64,000 nucleotides of DNA, from positions 60,302,719 to 60,366,718 of the forward strand of contig NC_079487.1 of NCBI RefSeq assembly GCF_020520425.1, read 5' to 3'. Shown piece by piece: positions 37,568-49,501 of the stretch (the first letter of the stretch is position 1; each line of letters opens with the position of its first letter). A program made the position numbers and the translations under genes. Source of the stretch: Spinacia oleracea. Lineage: Eukaryota > Streptophyta > Magnoliopsida > Caryophyllales > Amaranthaceae. The notes below the pieces were generated by a model. It saw only the letters and a list, made by a program, of their open reading frames with translations. It was not told the DNA's origin and did not search any database.

Positions 37568-38299
37568 ATGCATTGTTTGGGAGAGCATGTAATGTCTGAG
37601 TTTCTTTGTGGCCCAAACCAAGACGATAATGAGAATGAGCCTTTCGAGTTGATTATATTCGGTTTCGTACTCGAGTAGCTTCTTGCTCAAATAGTATACG
37701 GCGTTTTCTTTGCCTTCGGTCTCTTGGGCAAGCATAGCCCCAACTGTTGAGTCAGTCGTTGTAAGATAAAGCCTGAGTGGGATACGCGGTATTGCCGACT
37801 TCAACACTGGTGGATTTGAAAGATAGCCCTTGATAGTGTCAAATGCATGTTGACAGTCTTTGTCCCATACCTTAGGCTCACTCTTGCGGAGTTTTCGAAA
37901 TACTGGCTCACAAATCATGGTAAGGTTTGATATGAATCTGCTGATGTATTGTAATGTTCCAAGGAATCCCCGAATTTCTTTTTCATTCTCTGGCGGTTTC
38001 ATGTCTAGAATGGCTTTGATTTTGGAAGGATCAGCCTCGATGCCTCGAGAACTGATGACATACCTGAGCAACTTCCCTGACGTTACCGCGAATGCACATT
38101 TTTGAGGATTGAGCCTCATATTGTATTGTCTGAGTCTGTTGAAGAATTTTCGAAGCACTGTTGTATATTCATAACGCTCTTTGGATTTGATGGTCATGTC
38201 GTCGACATACACCTCGATTTCCCTGTGAATCATGTCACTCGTGATGGATGTGGCTGTTCTTTGATAAGTAGCCCCCGCGTTCTTCGGTCTGAGCGGCAT
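37568..38299 (-). pseudogene. gypsy reverse transcriptase core and first RNase H
   Basis: The minus frame opens at MPLRPKNAGATYQRTATSIT and has the catalytic box VYVDDMTIKS intact. It continues with LRQYNMRLNPQKCAFAVTSG, GFLGTLQYISRFISNLTMIC (thumb region) and the RNase H part (TTTDSTVGAMLAQE, VYYLSKKLLEYETEYNQLER). It stops at 37567 where copia C is inserted. The frame is open over about 240 codons, but upstream it is shifted relative to 38300-38600. Confidence 0.88.
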
Positions 38300-39101
38300 A
38301 ACTGTGTAGCATATGTACCCTACTAACTGATGAAGGTTGTTTTCTCCATGTAGTCCACTGCCATGGGAATCTTATTGAGCCTACGTACGCGTCCATAAAA
38401 GAGAGTACGGCATGATTTGTTGTGTTGTCGACCAGAATGTCGATATGTGGAAGTGGAAAACCTTCTTTAGGGTTGGCCCTGTTAAGATCTCTATAATCCA
38501 AGCACATTCGGACTTTGCCATCCTTCTTTGGAACTGGAATGACATTTGCAATCCATTCTGGATACTTGGACTCTCAAATAAACCCGACCTCTAGCTGCTT
38601 AGAGACCTCTTCTTGAATTTTGAGGGAAACATCCGGTTTCATGTGACGGAATTTCTGTTTGATGGGATTTGAACCTGGAATGAGGGACATTGTATGCTGA
38701 CCGACGCTTGGATCAACCCCTGGCATATCATGATAGGACCACGCGAAGAAGTCTACGTACTCTGAAAGTAGCTTGTTCAGATCGTCCCTCTCTGCTTGAG
38801 ATAGAGATAAACCAAACTGAACTAGTTTTGAATCACTGCTGTTAGAAAGGTTAACTTTTTCTATTTCCTCAATTATGGGCGTCCTGTTGTCATGATTTTC
38901 GATAGCTTTTAAAATTTCAAGGTCAGTTTCTTGAGAAGCAAAGTTGTTCGGATTAGGAATGTGTTTTGAAGTTGGACTTGAAGAGTAGGATGGGATTGAA
39001 GTATTATTGAAATTAGCAATCATTACATCGACACCTTTGACTTGAAGTTCGGCCTCTAAGGTCACTTGATTGATACAAGACTCTAACCCTAGACTCATCA
39101 C
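38235..39101 (-). pseudogene. gypsy protease-RT linker and N-terminal reverse transcriptase
   Basis: The 38574-39101 piece has the conserved pre-RT pattern YVDFFAWSYHDMPGVDPSVG and FRHMKPDVSLKIQEEVSKQL. A stop after GFI (about 38574) is followed by MCLDYRDLNRANPKEGFPLP and PHIDILVDNTTNHAVLSFMD on the next piece (38235-38507). The frame is then lost for about 40 codons by a frameshift or small deletion before the core at 38299. Assignment to the Tat-type pol is clear; the segment cannot make an active enzyme. Confidence 0.82.
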
Positions 39102-39463
39102 TAGACTCGGATCCCAGACTCATCCTCAGACTCAGAGTCGCTCATCATAGATCCTTTGCCCACAGTAATTTTGAACATCTTGCCATTTGGAGAAGTAATC
39201 TTGAGGGACTTCCTCTATCCATTGGTCATCTTCTCACTGGGAGAAATAAGTTTGTATGGATCAAAACTTTCGATTTGAGTGATCGTTTGGACCATGGTGT
39301 CTTCGGAGATGATTGGTGCTATTTCTTGGCCGAACAGAAGACCAAAAGCTGATGAATCAAGGCATTCAGAGACGACCTTGTCTTGTATTGGAGGGGCATC
39401 TTCGAGGAAATGGCAGTTTTGAAATATCTCGAATCCAGGGTAGATGATCCCTTTTGAAGTGTT

Positions 39464-40963
39464 TTATAAAGGTTCCAGAAAGTCAAAGTCCAAGTCATCT
39501 TCACCTTCCTTCACGAATTCCCCATTGAGTGTCCGCTGATAGGGGTGTAGTTTGAACTGATCGTTACCTGCTCGACGGGCCCTTAGCTTGGCCTCTTGTT
39601 GCTTGTCGTCGTGCTTAGTTGGTTTGTATCCCAAACCAAAGCAATTAGTTTGTCCCAAAGTCTAGAAAGGAGACTCAATATGTGGTAGCAGAGTGGTGCC
39701 CAAAAAGCATCCACGTTTGATCATCATATGCCTTGTCATGGGATTCATTTTGGATTCGATGGCTCCTACCTCAGCACTGAACCCCCATAGGTCTTTGTCA
39801 TTGTTATCATGCTCTATCAGTATCAGATATTTGTCAACTATCTTGGTCTTTGGATGAGACGCATTCAGGGTGATGATATTCCCCTTGACCTCCATTCGAA
39901 CTTTCTAATGGAGTGAAGAAGGCACATCCTTGAGATCATGGATCCAAGGTTTACCTAGAAGGAGATTGAAACTTGCTTTGATGTTGAGCACTTGAAAGCT
40001 CACTTTGCGCTCAATTGGGCCTGTCCGTAGTAGAAGAGTGAGGGTTCTCATTGCTTCCCGACGAGTGTTATCATAGGCACGAACGCCCTGGGAGGAACTA
40101 GAAAAGTCACTTGGAGTGAACCCCAAATTTTCAGCAGTACGGAGCGGGCACACATTGATGGCCGATCCATTGTCCACTAGAGTCCTGGGAATGATTTTGT
40201 CTTTGTATTCAACAGTCAGATAGAGTGCCTTGTGGTGGCTCTCCCCCTCGGGTGGAAGGTCTTCATTCGTGAAAGTAATCCCCTCTTCTAGATTTTCTAG
40301 CAACCCGACCACTTCATCAGGGGTAACTTCCAGAGTGACGTTCAGTTTGACTAGAGCATTGATCAGGGCAGTGCGATGCTCAACAGAGGAAGCCATAAGC
40401 TGCCAAATGTTAACCTTTGCTTTTGTACGCTTTAATTGCTTGATCAGGGGATTCTCCTTAGTGAGTGGAGGGATATTAGTTGTTGGGAAAGCCTTGTTGA
40501 ATGGCTCTTGAATTCGGCTGGATCGAGTCATGACCTGAACACTGTTTTCTGCCTTAGTGCCCAAGTACCATTCGGCGTTCATAATTTCTTGGCACTCATC
40601 GTCAGAGATTCTCTCGATAGGAGGGAAATGGTATACATCTTCGTCGTCTTTAGCCCATATCCCACGGATATCATCTTGAGGAAACCCAGTAATGAACCCA
40701 GACTCTGATTATTCATTAGCCACATTAGATTGTACAAGGTCAATTGCAGGTTCCAAGTTGTTGAGATAGTTCACATGGGTACGAGAGATTTCCTCCACCT
40801 CAAAATGGCCCACAACGCTGAAAAGAGTTTCTTGATTTTCTTCGAGAGCCCTTAGAACTTCAGCTTCCTCAACACGGTCATAGAGCTCAGCGGCAACCGC
40901 TACAAATGAAGTCATCTTAAATTGTATTCTGAGAGAATGAGTCCGAGCACCTATGAGATGCAT
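39464..40963 (-). pseudogene. gypsy pre-pol ORF with aspartic protease
   Basis: One minus-strand frame runs through 40963-40709, 40582-39905, 39895-39662 and 39658-39464. It is split by in-frame stops (TAA at 40709-40711, TAG at 39905-39907, TAG at 39662-39664). The protease is seen as PRTLVDNGSAINVCPLRTAE, where family members show DxGS around the catalytic Asp, followed by KASFNLLLGKPWIHDL. Part of the upstream sequence is acidic and unrecognised (LYDRVEEAEVLRALEENQET). No capsid domain or zinc knuckle is seen. Confidence 0.78.
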
Positions 40964-41219
40964 GACTTGGATTTAGAACTTGGACTTCCCGACACATGGT
41001 GTGATATGCATGTAGATGAATGAGACCTAGACTTGACTCCAAGTGCCACTCCGAAGACTCCGGATTTTGGATATTTCTACTTGTATTGGGATTTGCGACC
41101 CATTGAAAATATTTCAGAGGAATTTCAACATATTGGAACTTGCATTGGAATTTGTACTTTTATTGGGATTTTCAACCCGTTGGAAATATTTGGAAAGGAG
41201 CTTCATTCTTTTGTGGAGG

Positions 41220-41860
41220 CTACCTTCTTGGAATATTTTAGGGGAGTTTCAACCCGACATTAGAACTTGGAGTATTTCAAGGGAATTTGAACCTGGCGAT
41301 AGAACTTGGAATATTTCAAAGGAATTTCAACCCGGCAATAGGACTTGGAATATTTCAAGGGAATTTCAACCCCGGCAATAGGACTAGGAATATTTCAAGG
41401 GAACTTCAACTCGGCAATAGGACTTGGAATATTTCAAGGGGATTTCAACCCGGCAATAAAACTTGGAATATTTCAAGGGGATTTCAACCCGGCAATAGAA
41501 CTTGGAATATTTCAAGGGGATTTCAACCCGTTAGATTTTGGAATCGAATTTGTATTATTTCTAGGGATTTTCAACCCAATATAGAATTTTGATATTTTAG
41601 GGGAATTTCAACCCATTGGATTTGCATTTGGAAAAGGGGTTTGGATTATTTCAAGGGAGATTCAACCCATTTTATTTTGTATTATCTCTAGGGATTTTCA
41701 ACCCAAGGGAGATTGAATCTTGTATTATTTCTAGGGAGTTTCAACCCATTGGAAATGTTTGTGAATTTTATATTATTTCTAGGGATTTTCAACACGTTGG
41801 AAATATTTTTTGAATTTTGTAATATTTCTAGGGATTTTCAACCCGTTGGAAATGTTTTTG
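41220..41860. repeat. ~39-bp minisatellite, about a dozen decaying copies
   Basis: Units of ACTTGGAATATTTCAAGGG plus a TTTCAACCCGGCAATAG segment repeat at about 39-bp spacing (for example starts near 41305, 41343, 41384, 41422, 41461 and 41500). After 41540 the copies degenerate. Confidence 0.85.
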
Positions 41861-42129
41861 GAATTGGTATTTGAGAGTAATAGTAGACAAGAATCTTTGT
41901 AGCTTAAATATTGAATTTTGACACTTGAGTTTGATTTGGAATTCGACAAGAGAAGTTTTGTATAAAATATGAGACCTTGAATTTGGAATTTGAAGGGTTT
42001 GGAATCTTTGAACTTGAAGATCCGTCATTATGCCGTCATAGGTTTGAGGCATTTGAAGTTGGATTTGGAACTCGATTTTTGAAAGGTTTTGAGTAAAGGA
42101 CTTGAAAATTCGGCATTGCGCCATCATAG

Positions 42130-42425
42130 ATTTGGACATTTGAAATTAGGATTTTGCACATAGGACTTGGATTTGGAAACTTGACTCGGAAATCCGGCAT
42201 TATAACGTCGTTGGATTGGATTTTTGAAACTCGAATTTGGAAATTTGACTTGGAATTCCGGCATTATAACGCCGTTGGATTAGTTTTTTTGAAACTTGAA
42301 TTTGGAAATTTGACTTGAAAATCCGACATTATGACGTCGTTGGTTTGGTTGTTTGAAACTTGAATTTGGAAATTTGACTTGGAAATCTGGCATTATAACG
42401 CTGTTGGATTAGATTTCGAATTTGG
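42130..42425. repeat. ~64-bp tandem repeat, four copies
   Basis: The core ATCCGGCATTATAACG(T/C)CGTTGG recurs at about 42193, 42257, 42322 and 42386, with AATTTGGAAATTTGACTTGG between. Confidence 0.8.
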
Positions 42426-43289
42426 CATTTGTGCGTGAGGCGTGTTTAGGGGTTTTGAATCAAACGGAGTGGCACTCCTAGAAGACCCTAAATCGGCAAT
42501 TTTAGATGCATGAGGTTTGGATGATGCTCCTAGGGGTTAGGTTTCCTAGTTGGAGGCTTATGGCTTTGTCAAAGCTAGAACTTGAGGTTAGCCATTCACG
42601 CGTGCAAAGACTCCCACATAATGCACAAATAGCACGTTGTCACACTAGCATGAATATGAATGCGACATGCAAGTTCTCAACCTAAGGTCGGTCTAAGTTT
42701 TGTATGATGCAAGTGGTCGGCTTAGGAGGCAAAAGGTCCTTGACTGAGAAGCGGATCCGGCAACAACCGTTTCACCTCCACCTAGGGGAAGTGTTTGTTG
42801 GCAGACGACCTCCATGCAAGATGTCAGGAACATCAAGCAAATATCAAGGTTCGGTGGGCTCGGAAGTGGTAAAATACTTTGGTCATGAACCGTATGGAGA
42901 GTGACCACTCCTTTACCTCCGGGGCTAACCCGAATGTAGAACACATTCATGTTGGGCAAGGTAGAAATTCGTTTTGCACAAATAGTATTCTCGAAAACAT
43001 GCATGAGATGCCTAGAATAAAAATTGTATTGGAATATTGTATTTGAAAAGCTTACCTTTCGGCGTTCGTTCTCGAAGTTTGGGAGTGCTCTTTCAAAGTT
43101 CAAAATTTGAGCCAAACTCCCACTCGAATATTTGGGCAGAATGGGCAACCAGCCACTGTGCTGAGAGCAGGCAGCAGCGCCAGACGCAGGCTCTGCGGCC
43201 ACCACTACTGCTGACACCCAACACTTGAGCGTAGCAGTGGCAGATTGCTCATAAGGTGCTCGTCTACTCGAATTTGACGTTTATTTTCC

Positions 43290-43306
43290 CTAGTGGAGTC
43301 GCCAGA
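43290..43306 (-). other. Primer binding site of the gypsy element
   Basis: On the minus strand the 5' LTR is followed after a couple of bases by TGGCGACTCCACTAGGG. The site is at the right place and starts with the expected TGG. The tRNA was not identified. Confidence 0.65.
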
Positions 43307-43307
43307 T

Positions 43308-44104
43308 TGTAGGGGTTTTATTTTGTATGGGCATGCTTGAATTGCATTTGCTCTTTGTAGTGGTATTTTTCGTATTTCGTATAATTTGCACATTGAATTT
43401 TGTATGCAAGTTATGGGAGCTTGATGAGTCTTTTTTAAGACTCATCAAAGTCTCTAACTTGTCCAATTTATCAAGTGTGTGATCATTAGGTTTGACTTGA
43501 TCTTCGCAATCCCATCCAAAAAGGGGAGAAAAATCCTAGGTTCACACAAATGACGTAATTGTATTTGAACATAGAAAAATCAAAGTTTGAAGATTGAATT
43601 TTGTGTTTGAGTTTTGAGAGGAAAAACGAGTATTACGACGTTGTATTGAATTGTTCCCCCCCCCCTCATTTGGGTTTAAATAGGAGATTATCTGCCTAAA
43701 CGTCAAGCCATGTCAGCGCCCAGTGCAAGAGCAGCACCTGGCGCAGGTGACGTGTCCCAGGTCCCACCAAACAAGGACGATGACGCCGTCTTTTTTTTGT
43801 ATCGTAGCTTTATACTTTTGTACGAGTTTTGTAGCGTAGCATTTCTTAGAGGTTAAGGAATTTTTGCAACTAAAAACACACCTTTTTGGGTGAGATTGTG
43901 TTTGGATTTTGAATTTGATTTTTGGAAATTAAATTTTGTACCGAGTTCCGGAATGGGAACGGGCTCAGGAGTTGGACTTTGGATATTGGATTTTGGAATA
44001 TATCTTACCCATTGGGACTTCCGCACGGAGTTACACCAACCACCTAGAAACGATAATGGTTTCGGCATCATCCCATTAGGGGAGACACGAATTAGGTGTC
44101 TACA
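43308..44104 (-). repeat. 5' LTR of the gypsy element (short form, 797 bp)
   Basis: It is flanked by TGTAG and CTACA. Relative to the other LTR it lacks about 1485 bp, with the join at AAAGTT (about 43587), a microhomology also present at both deletion ends in the long LTR. It also lacks about 145 bp (join near 43885). Confidence 0.88.
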
Positions 44105-44851
44105 GTAAAGCATATGTTGAAGATATTAATCAAGCAATCAGATTCTTCCCTCCTATTCTGTTGTGGAAGGTTAATGGTCTTGTACTCTTATCATGTTGTC
44201 ATCGTGTGTATTTGTGTATGTGCTCAGTTGGTGGAGGTTTGGTAAAAGGTAAGACAAACTACTACATTAATATATGTAGAAAGGTTGCTGGAAGTTGTTT
44301 GCTTGATGATGGAATGGAAAGAAAATGAAACTACAATGGTAGATGATACGTGTTTTCACTTTGCATTACATGTTTACTTGATGGTAGGAAACAAAAAACG
44401 GAAATGAGGAGAGAAAGAGAGAGCATACATACCAGATGATATGCGTGTTGATGATGAGATGGAAAAGGAGACCTCGATAATAGTAATTGAGATATACAAA
44501 CTCATTACTATATCATTTACTCATGATGTTATTCAAAAGAAACTTTAACATCATCCAAATTTGCTTTTAAGTGATGAACTTTTTGTAGAAAATAATGTCA
44601 CGTGATAGCAATTATGTTTTAAAATAAATTTGTGGTTGTTTAGAAGTTTTAGTTAAATGGTTATTATAACTTATTATTCAATATAGCAATTTTATTATTC
44701 GTCCACGAAAAAACTAGAAAAAATTATTTTAATTATTTTTCTTCGACTAGAATGCCACATTTTGTAAGACCAAAAAAGTGAAAAAAAATTATTTGAATTG
44801 AATAAAATGTTGTAAAACAAAATAAACATATAAATACAAGTAATAATACAT
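44105..44851. other. 3' flank of the pectate lyase gene
   Basis: No gene was recognised. The first ~80 bp is open on the plus strand (KAYVEDINQAIRFFPP) and may be a relict of whatever the gypsy element inserted into, but it is too short to name. The rest is AT-rich and would include the 3' untranslated region of the pectate lyase on the minus strand. Confidence 0.4.
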
Positions 44852-46698
44852 CTAGCAGCTCTTGCCAATAATGCATCTGCGTTGACCTGCGAAACGGGTC
44901 AATCTCCTCACATATGTTCCTGGTTTTGATTTTATGAAATCTTTCTTGAAACGTTTTTCGTCCAAGGGATGTCCCGATTCCACAAAGTATGCTCCATTCA
45001 AGAATACATCGTTCTCTGATCTCCATATCCAATTTTTCCACTCTTCTCCCACAACGTTGTTCCTGTTCGTGATCTATTTCAAACCAAACAAGGGAATAAA
45101 TAAATAGTGCCCACAAATTCGATAGAGCTATACATTACACATATTAGGGTATCTAAAACTAGAGTGTTTGGTAAAAATTGGGCGAGGAGAAGAAAACGTA
45201 AATGTTACCATTTTAGCTGTAGGATCTGGAGGAGCAATGAATCGGTTGCCTTGACTGATGATGGTGGGGTGTGCAGTACCACCAATAGCATACATTATCC
45301 AGTGTGTGTAATCGTTGTTTAGAACATGGAAGAAACCAAATCTACACCTTGGCATTCTTTGGACAAGCCCTTTTCCAAAGTGGTTGAAGGCTAGGGATAT
45401 TTGCATAATCTCGTCCTTTGGATCGGTATCACTAGCCCCAAACAACAACACCTATATATTGACATGGACATTCAAATATTAGTTATTAAAAAACATATTA
45501 TACCAGAAATTTAACTGATGCATAATACTTTGTATAAAGTTGTCTTACATGGTCGTGTCGGGTGAAGTGGTTGTTAGAAAGGGTGATAGCGGTGGAACCT
45601 TTAACGATATCAATAAGACCGTCTCTACAATTCCACATAGAAAGATGGTCTAGCCAAATGTTGGTCGAGGCGAAGACGTTAATACCATCTCCATCATCAG
45701 CACCCCTAATGCCAAAGTGGTCATAAGTATCCCTAATTAATCCTCCGAAAGCAGGCTTAATGTCATGAATCTTAATGTTATGAATTATGACATTGTTAGC
45801 AAATTGGATGGTAATCCCAGCTCCATCGGCTATCTGGACTTGTGCCCCACGACCATCGATTGTCTTGTCACTTGTCACTATTAGTTCTCCCTTAAGTACT
45901 ATTTTCATATCCGCAGCAAATATAATCCACAAGGGTCCGGGTTGAAGCACCCCAAAACGGAGGGTTCCTGGCTTAGGGTTCACCACATCATTATCGGAAG
46001 AATCCGTAACAACATAATACGGACCATCCTTTCCTCCAGTGGTACGACGTCCGAATCCCTTGACACAATCTGCCAGTTTTTTCCGGTCTCGAGCCCAATT
46101 GGCCTTGCACCTCCAACAACGATCAATTGGGTTTTGAGCCTTGCATGAACCCTTATACCTACTTAGACCTCTTCTTGTACTATTAGTTCCTTCAAATGCC
46201 CTGTTAATTTGTCATCCCGTTATACTACCTTGTTTTATGGACATCAATTTATTATTTAATAACACATAACAAAATTATTATCTTAATTCTAGAAACAAGT
46301 ACATGACTAATTCTGAAAAAAACACTAAGCCCAAATATTAGTCTAAATTATTAATATAAATATAAAAGTGAAAAATAATTTATATAATATTAAAAGATGG
46401 CTAAAATTATAACTTCCTCTGTCCTTTTTAATTGTCTTGTTTGAAAACATATAAATACTTACTGATGGACATGTCGATTTAATTCGTCGACAACTTCGGT
46501 TGGATCATCATGATAGGCTTTTAATGAAGCATTATAGGCTTCAGCAAGTTTTCTCTGAAACCATTCATCGTGTTCGTGGTGTTTAACAGTGTTGTTTCCA
46601 ATATTTTCAATGGTGTTGGCTTGTGTAGTAGAGATTATCGCAAAAATGGTTACAAAGACGAAAAAGGGGATTTGAATTTTGTATTTTGCAAACTCCAT
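44852..46698 (-). CDS. Pectate lyase (polysaccharide lyase family 1), four exons
   Basis: The exon model on the minus strand is 46698-46463, 46200-45549, 45451-45209 and 45073-44852. All borders are GT/AG and the total is 1353 nt, giving 450 aa. Residues 1-27 form a signal peptide ([20 protein letters not shown]), so the product is secreted to the wall. The N-terminal pectate-lyase extension with [20 protein letters not shown] follows. The parallel beta-helix domain has [71 protein letters not shown] and the catalytic arginine region [18 protein letters not shown]. The enzyme cleaves de-esterified pectin by Ca2+-dependent beta-elimination. The usual family pattern NHFTHH(N/D)EV reads NHFTRHDHV here. 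No lesion is seen. Confidence 0.92.
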
Positions 46699-48476
46699 GG
46701 CTACTTTTAATTATAGTTTACAAAATAACTCTTCCCTTTTTTATTTTGAAAGTTCCTTTCCGAAATAAATAAATTAATTAAATGAAGCGATATCGCCTTT
46801 TATTTTTATTTTTATTTTTGGCATAGGGCGGGCACAATAGACCAAACCGATTGAATTTGTTAAGCACTCAAAGTGGTCTTGCCCGGCCTATGTGCTTTTT
46901 TTTTTGCCTTTTTTTCAAGATATTGTTGATCTCTTATATTTTTTTTTTAAGATCATCATATAAGAAAGGTAAGTTGTTATATATGGGCACAAGGAATCTA
47001 TTAAAAGAAATGTGTTTTGTCATAAAAAAAAAAAAAAGGATTGTGTTTGAGGAAAAAGTGGTTTACCACACTTTTCTTTGATTCTCATTTGTCTTCTAAA
47101 TTTAACTTCAAGCCAAAATCTAATATAAATCATCTTAATTATAGGCTTTTCATTTATTGGTGTCTCTTAATAATAGATTTTGACTTTTATAGGATTAGGG
47201 CCGTGAAATAAAAATAGCACTTCCTCCTTTTTTAATTAATTGCAATACATATTTTTATAGGCGCTAATACAAACTTTGATCATTAATATATTTAACTGTT
47301 TATATGTAAAACTTTAAATTTTGATATTTTAAATATAAAATTTATAAAATTGAAACAAATTCGACAAGATCAATAATAGCATATTAAAAAGAATCTTCCA
47401 AGATTTTTATTGCATGAAAATTCAAAATAGCTTTTCGGTTAATCACTCACTATAATTTTTAAGATTTCAACATTAATGTATAAGAATCGTTTACTATTCA
47501 TATTTCATACTCCGTATTTATTTAATTTAAATATCAAATAGGAATAATATATATGGTACAAAGTATGAAAGTTGTTCATAGATTCTTATTCACCCCCCTT
47601 CAATCCACAAATTATATTCTTATTAGATTTCGGTGCACATATTAATTGTTTTAGTAGGGTTTGGTTGTCTTTATGGTAGATTATGGAGAAATAATATTAT
47701 AAAATATTTGATTGAAGGGGGTGAGAGAGACCACATCACATTTGATACGAAGAGAGAGTTTGAAAGAAAGATAGTTAGTGGAGAAGTCCACTTTACATGG
47801 ATGAAGTATCTCAAGTTTCCATATTACTCTGTAGATATCATGAAGTTTTTTAAGTAAACACCCCAATAGGAATACACGATTTGTGGACGGAGGAGTACTA
47901 TGTATATTTTTAAGCGATAACTTATCACATTAATCTTGATTATATTAACCCGATAAACCAATTGTCTCAAAGTTTTAAGGGTCATCCTCCCACATTTTTT
48001 TATTTGGTTGAAAGACTTTTAGGACAAGTCATCTCATAGGCATGCATCATTTTCTTTTTCATTGTGGGACAATTAATTCTAACACGCATGTAGATTTTTC
48101 TTTTTAACACTCCTCCACAAATCCATATGTTTCAAATAAGCTAATAAGAAACATCATCCCCATGGATCTTTGACTCAAATTAATTGGGAGGAAATGTTGT
48201 TGAATCTTTTTGAACTAGTACATTTGTGACTGCACATGGTTAGAGTTAGACGTTCACAAAAAAAATTAATATAGAAATGTACAAATTTTTAATCTACAAA
48301 TAGACTAGTACATGGTTGCAAATCTTGAGTAGAGATAAAAAAAGAGATAGAATAATTAACACTAATATGTTCATCAATCTTTCTATTATAGCTTTCTTTT
48401 TAATTAGATTTTCATTTTTAAACCGCGTTGAAAATATCTTCATATACGAGTAAAATTTCAACACCCACTATACATA
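46699..48476. other. Intergenic, AT-rich
   Basis: It contains the presumed promoter and 5' leader of the pectate lyase (minus strand, first ~150 bp) and T/A homopolymer runs. Isolated Stowaway-like ends (CTTCCTC near 47221) have no matching partner. No gene is seen. Confidence 0.4.
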
Positions 48477-48478
48477 TA

Positions 48479-48737
48479 CTTCCTCCGTCTTTTAATACTC
48501 GCAACGTTTGTTAGTTTCACGCATGCCGATGCACAACTTTGATCATTTATATCTTAAATTCTCTTTATGCAAAAATTGTAAAAAGTTGATATTTTGAAAA
48601 TACACATTGAGACGAATCTAACAAGATCCCACATGACTATGTTTTATATTATATAAAAAACACTACGAATAGTCAAAGTAGATTATATGAATAGTGGCAA
48701 AAGTCCAAACGTTGCGAGTATTAAAAGACGGAGGAAG
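48479..48737. mobile_element. Stowaway-type MITE, 259 bp
   Basis: Terminal inverted repeats CTTCCTCCGTCTTTTAATAC and its complement at the right end extend for about 33 bp and are near-perfect. TA dinucleotides flank both ends (48477-48478, 48738-48739), the Tc1/mariner-type target duplication. There is no coding capacity. Confidence 0.9.
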
Positions 48738-48739
48738 TA

Positions 48740-49492
48740 TGTTGTGTTAATATTTTGTATGTAGTATTAAAATTTAATACTTATTTTTGAAAGTGGTAAG
48801 AAAAACGAAAATAGTGAACCAACACGTATTATACGCCAGTCAATCCATTTATGTTAGACTCGAACTTGTGACCTTGAAGTTACAGGTGAATTCCCTTCTA
48901 TCTCCACCAACACAAACTTGGTTACTACGAAGTAAATTTTCTAATAACCATCATGTATACTACTTAATACACATTTTGAATACAACTAAAATGTACAAGA
49001 TACATGATACTTTTTTGTATTGTTTAAAAATCAACCTTTATGAATACAACTTATATTTAATCTGTACAATGCACAAGTTTCTTTACTTAAAATTTTGGCT
49101 ATATTGTCTGTATAGTATAAGGAGTGATACAATTTTTATGAAACAATAGAAGATAATGCATTTAAAATATGATAAAATTGTTATAAAAATGTTAAACAAA
49201 TAAATCGACATTAAGGATAATAAGAGGAAACCAGTTTCTATCCTATACGGAGCACGAATTTGTTAATTTAAAAGTTCGGTTATATTAACTATGTTAGATA
49301 GGGAAAGACGCATAATATGATGCTTTTGGACTACAATGAAATTGAAATTAGAATGTGGAACAAATAAGGGGGAAAAAATACATAAATAAGGAGGAGAAGT
49401 GTAAAGGACTAATATAAATGATGGTTCTACCAAAAACAAATAAATAAATAAAAATGGCATGTGGCATCATGCTATGAAAAACACTAGTATGT
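48740..49492. other. Intergenic, AT-rich
   Basis: The 120-aa ORF at 48787-49149 has no recognisable motif and skewed AT-driven composition, so it is not called as a gene. Nothing else is seen. Confidence 0.35.
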
Positions 49493-49501
49493 TTTAAAAT
49501 A

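Larger units (their letters stand above)
40964..43307 (-). other. gypsy leader filled with minisatellites
   Basis: This stretch is between the 5' LTR and the first pol-type frame. It holds two tandem-repeat arrays and otherwise low-complexity TTGGAATTTG-type sequence. The position where gag should be contains none. Region 42690-43220 has a 174-aa minus ORF with no recognised motif. Confidence 0.6.
16215..44104 (-). mobile_element. Giant Ty3/gypsy retrotransposon, Tat/Ogre type, with nested copia C
   Basis: Both ends carry LTRs with TGTAG...CTACA termini. The minus-strand order is 5' LTR (43308-44104), primer site, minisatellite leader, protease, reverse transcriptase, RNase H, second RNase H, integrase, antisense plant-mobile-domain genes, purine tract and 3' LTR (16215-18657). 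Flanking ATAAA (16210-16214) and GTAAA (44105-44109) fit a target duplication with one change. Without the 10.45-kb nested copia C it is about 17.4 kb. Two RNase H domains and an antisense ORF before the 3' LTR are hallmarks of the Tat lineage. Pol has several stops and a frameshift and no capsid was found, so this copy is dead or non-autonomous. Confidence 0.88.

Noticed and set aside
41033..41813. ORFs with FQPGNRTWNISRE repeats
   Set aside because: They are translation of the 39-bp minisatellite in the gypsy leader, on the strand opposite to the element and without a promoter.
42693..43217. 174-aa minus ORF before the gypsy 5' LTR as a gag candidate
   Set aside because: It has no zinc knuckle or capsid pattern and lies too close to the primer site. 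Its composition differs from gag; it is left as unassigned leader.
47219..47420. Second Stowaway MITE starting CTTCCTCC
   Set aside because: No inverted partner end and no flanking TA pair could be found.
48787..49149. 120-aa plus ORF in intergenic DNA
   Set aside because: It has no motif, an AT-driven amino acid mix and no promoter or splice context.
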